From Corbicula japonica (Eukaryota > Mollusca > Bivalvia > Venerida > Cyrenidae), in NCBI GenBank assembly GCA_038501625.1, contig JAZAYU010000942.1, positions 54,014 to 118,013 of the forward strand: 64,000 nucleotides of DNA, in the 5' to 3' direction. Each line of letters opens with the position of its first letter. Position 1 is the stretch's first letter. The position numbers and the translations under genes are program-made. Under the pieces are notes generated by a model. The model was not told the origin of the DNA. It searched no databases and was given only the letters and a program-made list of their open reading frames with translations. Shown here piece by piece: positions 50,601 through 58,910 of the stretch.

Positions 50601-53600
50601 TTCAACGTTGTATCAACGTTGAATTGCCCACTGGGACAGTTTTGCATGTACCAATATATTCAATTCGGCAATGTTTTCACAAACAGAAGCTAATTTTTCG
50701 TTCTTGTAAAAACTATGATCATGTATTATACAATAATGGTCGGCAGTTAGGGGTCTCAGTGAGTTTATAGTATGTTTTGCTTTGACTGGTGTAAGAACTT
50801 AAATCAATGTCGAAATGAAGTTTTCCGTCTATTTATTTCATTCCCAAATTCCGGGTTTTAGTATTCATCATGACATTGCTGTAACGTTATATTTTAAGAT
50901 CGTTCGATTTTTTTAATCGGAACACAAGCGTGGGAAACGAAAATACAACAACAAAAAGAGTAAATAATGAATTAACTGCAAAGAGAATGATCGTTTATAA
51001 ACTTAATTATGTAAACATGATAACTTTCATTTGAATATAATTTTATCATTTTATCAGTAAGTAAACATTTATTTCAATACCAAGCCAGAGTATCATTTAT
51101 TTTATTTTCGGGTTAATCTCACTGTGTGTTTGTGTTAACGTTTTGATTGTGTATCTACATAATTATAACATAATTATATATTTATCAGTTCAATGTATAT
51201 TCTTAGTTCTAGCATTTAAACGACTATCGCGAACACTTTTCAATTAAAAAAAATTTAATCTATAAACGGATGTTTCAGGATTTTCCCCATTTATTTTATT
51301 TAAATCACATAATATTAACTCGTTTATATGCTTTTCTTAATTCTCCGGAATTCGTAGTTCAGTAATGAACTACGAATTCTGTTTTACGGTATTTAGACTC
51401 ATTAGTTGCATGTATCTGGACAGAAACACACCATTGGGCATCAGCACAAATTGACGTTGTCTTTTTAAGGACAGGTTTGGGGACTTTGCTTTCTTTTTCA
51501 GTAATGAACTAAGTATCGATAAATACATTTTCAAGTTAAATCTGAGTATAATTGCAGAGATGTTGTAAACATGTTGTGCTATGTTTAAGGTTTATCTGAA
51601 ACGGGGTATTCATGCTAATTAGTGCAAACATATACTTTGACGCTGTGTATTATTACAAACATGCAGCACAAGTGCATATGCATTTATCGAGGTATCGGAA
51701 ACGAAAATAATGTTCTGACACTGCTTCAAATCTCAAAGTTCGACAACTCGACAAGTGCATATAATAACATTTTTGACATAAAAATTAATCAGTAAAACCG
51801 TCATTTACTTGGCAGAGTATAATCAAGGGACCTCGTCTTGTGATAGCATTAGACATCGGCAGCACGTATTCTGGCTATGCCTGGCAAGAACGGTCCGAGT
51901 TCGAAACCAACAGAAGTAACATCCACTTTAATACACAGTGGCGCGGAGGCGCTTTGCAGGTACACATATTATCAAATATTCTAGAAGATAACACTGGTTA
52001 AGAAATGGTCGAGCAGCGCTGTCATATTATTTCATGAATTCATCGTAGATTATAACATTTAATAGTTTTTACAGCATAATTTCGAACGCATGTAAGGAAA
52101 AACAATAAAGTAACTGAGATGTTATGATAAAACAATATGAAAAAATATTCAACTTTTTACCCATACATGAATAACACAAAATTTGTTTATTTGTTAAAAG
52201 GTCTCTCATTGAGCTTTCGGATTTGCTTATTTTTGTTGTAATCGACAGCCGGTTCCGTACAATGTAACAGCGGGGAGTTATTTAATGTGCAGTTTGGTAA
52301 CCTTAAAAAATTAATGAGGATTGTTCGATGAGCTAAGTATTCTAGCAGAAGTTTCTAATTTACAAGATCTAATAATGACCATTTTAAAGTTATCACTTTT
52401 AACAACTATAAACGCTAGTTATCTGAATATTTTTCTTTACAGCTACATAAAACAACGACGTGTATTTTGCTAGAATATCCAAGGAATGATGAGGGAGCAG
52501 TAGATCATGGAGCATCGCCGAGGACTCAGGTCACAGGAACTGATCCCAAAGTCTGGATAGGTCATGAAGCGGAGCGAAAGTATAGCGGTCTTGCAAGACA
52601 AAAACAAGAACCCCATGAGCTCGCTGGACATTACTACTTTTTCCGACAGTTTAAACTGCTCTTGTATAACAAGGTACAGCATTTATCTTTTGTAACAACA
52701 ACACAAACTATTGCAAAACACGGTTAACATTACAGCCACTTTGCAAATGCGCATCAGTATTTCCCACAGTATAAACAATAACTAGTGTCACATTGTGTTG
52801 TTCCATTTTATTTCGCGGGGACCGAATTTCGCGTTAAATGCATAAGTGACATTTTGCAAAGTCGTCAGTAAGCGCACTTTTAATTTTCTTAAAAAATTAG
52901 ATATCCAATTTGTTTGTTTTACGAGGAGGGTTTTTATTTTGCGCACCAACCCTGACAAAACTAGGTGAAAATGAAATCATCTCGAAATATAATGATGCAC
53001 GTAACACAGTTATGATCGGAAATGCAAGGCGTTAATGTGAATCATAACAGCCTCGAACAAACCCTGTTCAATGTATTATTGTGCCTGCCGCCGTGCTTGG
53101 TCATAATCAAATCTTATGTAAAGTAATAATTGTAAAGTCCATACGTAACACTTTCGCTGCAATTAACATGTATTTCAGATTTAGATGGTCACTGCTTTTT
53201 ACTGAGCACCTATATACACAGTTCAAACTATCTTGATTACATGTAGAGCACATTTTATGAATACATTAAGATGGTATTTACCATGCATATTGGCGCTAAA
53301 ACCTGAAGTTGTCATACGTGCGTTGATTTGAACAACCTAACATAATACGCAGTTGTTAAGATTGTTCGTTTTAGTAAATTGATTTTTTTTCAGATTGAGT
53401 TGGTGTAACAAAATACATAAGAATAAAGAATATATTAACATGCTCCTTTTCTTATCGTATGTTAAATTAGTAAAATGTCATCGTTCATGTATTTCACTGT
53501 GTTTTAGTTAGACTGTGTTGCTTTTGTCAGTCAGTTTGTGTTGTGAGGGTATTGATACAAATTATTTTATACTGTTATTGAACAACACAATTGATCCTTA

Positions 53601-55354
53601 GCTGTTTTTTTTTCGAAATAAATAGTTTATAATGTACACTTTAATATACCTGTAAGGGCAATTTTCTACCAACACACACATTTATATGCCGACTTACAGG
53701 CTCTGTTTAATCTGTCAACTTTAACTATGTTTCTATTTAAGTAGCTGTTAGTTGCAATCTAAGAGAAACTGTTTATGAAATGTGCATGTGTATTTAGGAT
53801 TTCCACCGCGAACAGCTGGTAGAGGACCAGATATCTCAGCAGAAGCCATTGTTTGATGTGATGACATTGTTTATCAAAGCTCTCAAAGACCACTGCTTGA
53901 AAAAGTTGAATACTCAAAATGTACAGTATGATCTGACCAAGACGTCGTTTGTTGTCACAGTACCTGCAATATGGTCCGATGAAGCAAAGAAATTTATGAG
54001 GGAAGCTGCTGTAGAGGTAGATTTTTTGCAATATAAGTTTAAGATGAACACTATTGTAAATAGGTGATCATTTAAAGCCTACGAACAGGAATAACAAAAT
54101 ATGCAGGCTCGTTTTAATTGATGGAAATAATGCTCACCGCGCCCGGTCCTGGGTTGAGCGAAACTAAATATTTACACATTAATATCGTGCGTGCTCAATG
54201 ACCTTCAAAGGGTACAATAAAATAATAATAACATCAATTATTGATTGTACGGGCGCCTTTTTAATTTTTAATTTTTCCAGTCCACTTTATCCATCCACCA
54301 ACAAGCGATAATACTTACTGTCAGTACATTGTAATGACATTTAGTTAACATGATGATAAAGCCGAGCTAAGTAAAAACTAGCACTCTGATTGCGTTTGTC
54401 AATTTTTATACAGTTATATTTTCATGACTGACACACGAACGCTTTGCTTCCATTAAGCAGAGAATGCCAAGTACTTAAAATTTAGCAAGAAAGAAAAAAT
54501 GAAAGGTGTTAACTTTTCAACCTAAAATTCTATTACGGTTTAAAACTGTTTTGAGCACAAAATATCATTAAGCATCTATTAATAGGCAAAAACATTTACG
54601 AAACACAAATATATAATGATCAGATATAAAATAATCATAAAAATTATAAAATCGTTCAGGCAGGGATAGGAAAGCGAAACATTCTTCTCGGTCTAGAACC
54701 CGAGGCTGCAGCAATTTATTGTATACACCTACCAGAAGAGCATAGGAGGAACCTGAACGGGCTGGGGTTCAAGGGTCAGAAATTCCTGGTAGCTGACTTG
54801 GGAGGTAATATCGAGATTCATTCATTGACAAATGTTTTGTTATTGTTATCTGAAAACGTATCAAAATAAGCAAGTAAGTTCATGTTTGAAATTAATCTGG
54901 GGTTAAAGGGACAGAAATTCCTGGTAGCTGACTTGGGAGGTAATATCGAGATTCATTTATTGACAAATGTTTAGTTATTGTCTTCTGAACATGTTGTTAA
55001 AAGGAAACAAGAAAGTTCATGTTTGAAAAGCTCATAATAAATGCAAGTCAAATCCGAATAAAATGAATATTACCGATTATCTAGTATATGATCAGCGGCA
55101 TATGGTCTCCAGCGTTTAAATTCCAGGTGGAACAGCCGATTTGTCTGCAGTCAAAGTAGAAGACACTGGCTCACTGAGTGAGATCCTCCCTCCGCTAGGC
55201 GATCCTGTTGGTGGTCAAAAAATAAACGAAGCTTTCCTTCAAACGTGCCACGACAGTTTCGAAGGTCCAGGTTGGAAAGAAATTTTCAGTAGAGCTACAC
55301 CAGTCGAAATGCTGAAAATGGAGTCAGATTTTGAAAAGATGAAGGTGTCAGTAG
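44699..55354 (+). CDS. HSPA12-like Hsp70-family gene, copy 2 (exons 1-6 only)
   Basis: Six exons match copy 1: 44699-44707, 51816-51959, 52443-52673, 53798-54016, 54660-54804 and 55127-55354. Lengths are identical except exon 3, which is one codon shorter. All frames are open and all splice sites keep GT-AG. The phosphate-1 and phosphate-2 loops (ALDIGSTYSGYAW, VADLGGGTADL) are unchanged. Exon 7, carrying the adenosine loop and C-terminal 280 residues, should start about 370 bp after exon 6 but is absent up to 64000. From 55425 the intron is interrupted by a transposon that is not closed in the window. Intron 1 holds a 5.8-kb transposon and intron 5 a partial exon duplication. The gene may be dead, or may splice across a very large intron if exon 7 survives beyond the window. 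Confidence 0.75.
45399..45502. mobile_element. 104-bp hAT-like foldback element
   Basis: Near-perfect hairpin with arms of about 46 bp: CACAGGGAATCGGCACATAG and a TTCTAATCCTTCCAATCTAT segment return as their complement around an 11-base loop. Perfect 8-bp direct repeats GATAGAAA flank it (45391-45398 and 45503-45510), the hAT target duplication size; CAGGG-type ends also fit hAT. Confidence 0.75.
46240..46350 (+). repeat. Short interspersed repeat, truncated copy
   Basis: Keeps the family start GATGAAAAGGGAACTTAG and AAAGCCACCGAACATG, and loses the 3' part after GCCTGTTCAAGAG. It lies within the 5.8-kb transposon. Confidence 0.5.
46484..46668 (+). pseudogene. N-terminal exon of a DUF4806-type transposon protein
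   Basis: An exon with acceptor TTTCAG at 46478-46483 and donor AAG|GTAAAA at 46668. From ATG 46487 it reads MSDKQWSQAVWLEGETEQG, then RVIPSQ, a TAG stop at 46562-46564, and IRGNIVFWPCYLHVSRAM. The pattern 'short acidic strand, V/I-P-S-x-W-I, N-x-V-F-W-P' is typical of the N-terminal module of invertebrate proteins that end in DUF4806; the TAG falls where Trp is expected (TGG to TAG). Function of these proteins is unknown; their position inside transposon ends suggests an accessory transposition protein. Decayed. Confidence 0.5.
47515..48203. mobile_element. 0.69-kb MITE with TTAA target duplication
   Basis: Inverted ends of about 50 bp: GCCACACTCCTCCCAAT(C/T)CTATTCATC and complement. TTAA borders both sides (47511-47514 and 48204-48207). 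No coding frame. A decayed partial copy lies at about 640-870. It is nested inside the 5.8-kb transposon. Confidence 0.75.
48405..48526 (+). pseudogene. C-terminal exon of a DUF4806-type transposon protein
   Basis: Acceptor TTTGTTTCAG at 48395-48404. The frame reads VESHATATENEVRDVMSKYL then KYATGRRGGGGRKIIHE and stops at TAA 48524-48526. It matches the 'ATxxEVxxVMxxYLKYAxxRxGGxxRK' tail of DUF4806 proteins and the last exon at 56005-56180, including the same intron phase (two leading bases). The middle DUF4806 exon is not found between 46668 and 48405; the TTAA MITE sits in that interval. Confidence 0.55.
48527..50459. other. Right interior of the 5.8-kb transposon
   Basis: AT-rich. Two diverged blocks with AGAACxxTTxCGAAACTGC-like and TTTGCTCTGTACAGAAC/TTTGCTTTGTTCAGAAC sequence (49000-49110 and 49150-49230) look like an old internal duplication. 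No exon recognised. Confidence 0.35.
54070..54185 (+). repeat. Short interspersed repeat copy in HSPA12 intron 4
   Basis: Paralogue of 18545-18700 with internal deletion; keeps AAAGCCTACGAACAGGAATAAC and GGTCCTGGGTTGAGCG. Confidence 0.5.
54897..55033 (+). repeat. Partial duplicate of HSPA12 exon 5 plus donor
   Basis: A 135-bp tandem copy of 54762-54896 inside intron 5. It repeats the last 43 bp of exon 5 (CTGGGGTT...GACTTGGGAG) and its GTAATATCG donor at 54940. With no acceptor directly before it, it is unlikely to be used as an exon, but it offers a second donor. Module 1 lacks it. Confidence 0.75.
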
Positions 55355-56004
55355 GTAAGATACTTGTAACATGCACACGTTTTTAACATTAAACGATTTC
55401 TTAACAGTGAAATAAAAACATATACCCAGATAGCAGACAGTGGTTGGCCCAACGTTGGGCCAACATAGATGTTTGCGTTGGCCCAACAAAGTTTGCCAAC
55501 GTTGGGCCAACGCCTTTTTGCTAATTGGGGCAACGTTGGGCCAACGGTTGGCTAAGCGTTGGGCCAACGACGGATTTCCGGATGTGTTCGTTGGCCCATC
55601 GTTGGCCCAACGAATGGTTTTCTTGGCTATTTGTTGGGCCACCGTTGGCCCAACACACGATTTTACGTTTTTTTTCAGCACAGCGTTGGGCCACTGTTGG
55701 CCCAACGTATGGTTTTATCGTTGGCTCTACACAGATGCTGCACCTATACTGAATCAATGTTAACCGAAAATGTTTCCTGCAAATACAGTAGGACTTCAAA
55801 TATTTTCATTATCATATTCATATAGCTGACTCAATAATATTCCTTCAAATATGTATGTAGTTAGACATAAGAATGACAGACAAAGAGTGATCACAAAGTA
55901 CTCTCATCCTTTGGCATATTGAGCTTAAACAATTTAAAACAAAAATAAGTGCAAATCTTTTAATTACGATTGTTAACATGTACATATAATGTCATCTTTA
56001 ATTT

Positions 56005-57939
56005 TTAAATATCTTGCTCGTTTGCCTGTCCCTGCTCATTCCCCTCCCCAGTTGAAGTCCTCTTCTTCTCCATCCTCTTCCTCCGCCCACCCTCTCTGTC
56101 CTTTGCATATCGCAGCCAATCTTTCATTGTTTTTTCGATTTCGTTGTCTGAGGCTGCAGAATGGCCAGCCCTCACAGCATCTAGAGTACAAAAGAAGAAA
56201 TATCAGCATATGTTGGTTATACTATTCAATTCTAAACTGCAGTTACTGAGCAAACTATCTTTCCAAATATATAGACCTGTTGTATTCTAGCTAGAACAAA
56301 ATGTATATATATGTATTGATTGTTGAACAAGAAACATGTCCGATGTCAATACTTTGCAGGAACAACAACAAAAAGAGTAACAGAAATGCATCATATGTTT
56401 TGTTAACAATATTGCTCTCATTTAAAAAGTTAAAAAGGTTTACTACCCTACATGTATTTAGTCTTTTCAAAGCTACAATAAATATTCTTGCTCATTCATA
56501 TAAACTTGTGGTTAATATTTACTCCAAAGAAACACAATTATACTGCTTGGGAAAACAGTGTAGATCCAGGTCAGCTGGCAAATCCATGCACTGTTTACAA
56601 TGCTGCAGGATCTTTTTGATAAGCTAGTAAACAATTCATGTTAACACAGCATTGACTACAGTAATAACTTTAAATGACAATATCTAGCCAGTGTTGCAGC
56701 ACATTAAGTTTTATTATGAACTTGTAATTTCCTGTGTTCCGATTGATTGAGAACTGGCCACATGTCAGCTCATAGAATAGTACCCAGGATTGCAAAACTG
56801 ACAGGAGACCAGTCTCAAATCTAACTGGTGAATATTGTTTATACAACTCTCAAAACTGACTAAACAAAAGCTAGAGTTCAGAGTCCTGTGTTCAACTTTT
56901 TTCTTATTAACAGTTACCATTGAATGAAAATTTCCAAATGGATACCTGTAATCACTCTCTTTATTGCCAAACTTTGGAATGCTTTCTTGTTTTCCTTTCC
57001 GACCCAGTTGTACTCCAATGTCACATTTTGACCTAGAACATGAGCCATTACCCGCCTTACATTTGATTCAACATTTTCTCCACCAATAAGGCTCAAATTG
57101 GTTGTCTGAAATGCAATTGAAAATAAATCCAAATAAACATTTGTTTTTAGAAGAATCAAACATTTGTTTCAAAGTTAAAAAAGGGGATTTGAAATTAAAA
57201 ATTGATGTAAGAAACTAAACTTTTAACAAGATTTCTCTTAACTCTATTAAACAATTTCAAGAATTCACCAAGTTTAACAAAAGAGTTTCATAGGGTTGAG
57301 GAAAAGATAAGCTTAATTTTCTTAATAAATATAAGGCTGTGTATTCTGGGTGTAGGTTTTCCTGATACAGACAAAACAAGTCCACATCCCAACCAACAAC
57401 TGAACTCAATAAAAATAAATACTTACTACTAAAGTTATGGTGATTTAGTTAAGTATTAAACCTTTACTTTATAGGATACAAGTTTTTCCTATGATGACCA
57501 GTGAACATGTAGATCCAGATCAGCCGACACTCTCTTAGCCATCCACACTTATTCACTTTTGATTCATTAGGTTATTTCTAATCTATAAATGAGTCAGTGT
57601 AGATCCTGATCAGAAGATCATCCTGCTCAGTCTGCATGGATGTGTGACTGATCTGGATTGCTGGTGTGATAAACATGATTGTGTTTTTACAGAGTAAAGA
57701 GTTTTAATTGACAAAATAAACAAACATACCAGTGCAGTAGCTGTTTCATCACTCAGTCTTATTTTTTTTATCTAAATCTTCTAGCTGCTCAACAGATGAA
57801 ATCGGAAATTTTATTCCTTCTGGCAATGTTGGCATGCCTATCGGTCTCTCCGCTTTGGTTAGTTTTAGTAACAGCTTTCTATTTAGCTTTACTTCTGTTT
57901 TAATTTCCTCTAACAGAAGCAACATCCTGATTTCTGTTG
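56005..57939 (-). pseudogene. DUF4806-type transposon gene, three exons, frameshifted
   Basis: Three - strand exons: 57939-57730, 57105-56946 and 56180-56005, with GT-AG borders. Exon A encodes a helix (IRMLLLLEEIKTEVKLNRKL) and PTLPEGIKFPISSVEQLEDL, the usual lead-in to DUF4806. Exon B has the core: SLIGG, NVRRVMAHVLGQNVTLEYNW, GKENKKAFQSL. Exon C has DAVRAGHSAASDNEIEKTMK, DWLRYAKDREGGRRKR, then TAA. Exons A-B join in phase 0 and B-C in phase 1. Near the end of exon A a run of eight A (57763-57770 on the + strand as T) puts the frame into a TGA; seven would keep it open into exon B. So the gene is either a recent pseudogene or this is a homopolymer sequencing error. N-terminal exons are not found before 58386, where the Naiad insertion starts. 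Function of DUF4806 is unknown; the link to these transposon ends is inference. Confidence 0.6.
57470..57690. repeat. Palindromic AGATCCAGATCAG repeat, copy 2
   Basis: GTAGATCCAGATCAGCC near the left and TGATCTGGATTGC near the right enclose about 160 bp. It lies in intron 1 of the DUF4806-type gene as annotated here. Confidence 0.5.
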
Positions 57940-58089
57940 CTGAAATTAAAATAATGGATAAATTATGCAGGCCCTGAAGTCAGTATTCTAGTGGTTTCTT
58001 GAAATTGTTCGAGATCATATTAGCTTGGGAGAGTTTCTTGGCTGGGGATGCAAGCTACATGTAAACTCTTGGATTAAGAAATGAATGGA

Positions 58090-58360
58090 TAACCCTTTCC
58101 CCTATAGATAAACCTTCATGGCGTGGAGGAACACTATAGATCCAGATCAGCCAGTACATCTGTGCTGTCTAATAAGGATCTACAATGTTTGTCTTTTGAC
58201 TCATGCTGACCAAAATATGACTAGTGCAGATCCTGATGACTAGTGCAGATCCTGATGACAAGTGCAGATCCTGATCAGACGGCAGGGATGTGCCAGGTGA
58301 TCTGGATCTACACTGGTTGCACATGTGAGAAAATGTGTATATATGGAGGAAACGGTTAAA
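58090..58360. repeat. Palindromic AGATCCAGATCAG repeat, copy 3
   Basis: Contains ATAGATCCAGATCAGCC and TGATCTGGATCTACAC plus three tandem GACTAGTGCAGATCCTGAT-type units (58219-58280). It ends about 25 bp before the 3' terminus of the Naiad element. Confidence 0.55.
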
Positions 58361-58858
58361 CCCCAACTGGGCTTATGGGCCTGGCTATAAAAAGGTGAAA
58401 TATGCATATCAGGAATTGCCACATTCAGAAAACAACAGCCTCCCCACACAGTCAAGAAGAAGAGAGGGGGAGAGAGCATGGTTAATAAAATAATCAGTTT
58501 CAAAAAGGACGCCACTAACAAAAAACAAAAATGAGAACCCGAGGGGTTACCGCCTTGGAACGGTCAGTGGCAAATCAAATTGCCACTGGGGGTTTAAACC
58601 AGGTTCTAGGGTGCACCAACCTCACACTTGCCCCAACAGGTTCTCGTATCACAAGACAAGTACAAATTGTCTTGGTGAAATAACTCCAACCCACCCATCA
58701 GCTCAACAATGTTGTATGCAAAAGCATACAAACATAAAAACATAAGAAGCTAATAGCATTGCAAAGCCAAAGGGCGGGTACTCAATGATCTTTCCGAGAC
58801 CAGAGCATCTGGAGTAAAATCAGCAAGAACACGATGACAGGGATAAAAGAAACAAATC

Positions 58859-58910
58859 GAGCTTCTAGGTTCTTTTAAGAAAAGATTTCCCCATTAACCT
58901 TCATAAACTC
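58859..58910 (-). promoter_or_regulatory. Candidate SECIS element (selenocysteine insertion)
   Basis: On the - strand, directly after the TAA stop: ATGA (58904-58901), 12 nt, AAA (58888-58886), then an AGA (58866-58864). AGGTT beside the ATGA pairs with AACCT beside the AGA, and outside them GAGTTT pairs with AAGCTC. The ATGA...AA...GA order and the 12-nt ATGA-to-AA spacing are those of eukaryotic SECIS elements, which recruit SECIS-binding protein 2 and the Sec elongation factor. The middle of helix II has mismatches, so folding is not certain. It is identical in copy 2 (63048-63099). Confidence 0.5.

Larger units (their letters stand above)
44832..50635. mobile_element. 5.8-kb DNA transposon with CCCAGTGGGCA ends
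   Basis: Inverted ends CCCAGTGGGCA and TGCCCACTGGG lead into about 180 bp at each side rich in CAACGTTG palindromes. Module 1 keeps the empty site (near 14681-14692, TGTTCTACAGTTCTACG), so the borders are exact and the target duplication is the 2-bp AC (44830-44831 and 50636-50637). It lies in intron 1 of HSPA12 copy 2. Inside are remnants of a DUF4806-type gene on the + strand, a 104-bp hAT-like foldback element, a TTAA MITE and a short interspersed repeat. No transposase domain is recognised, so the superfamily is open. Confidence 0.75.

Noticed and set aside
55295..55825. Several overlapping open frames on both strands
   Set aside because: They run through the TTGGCCCAACG palindromic array of a transposon end; the open frames follow from the repeat composition.
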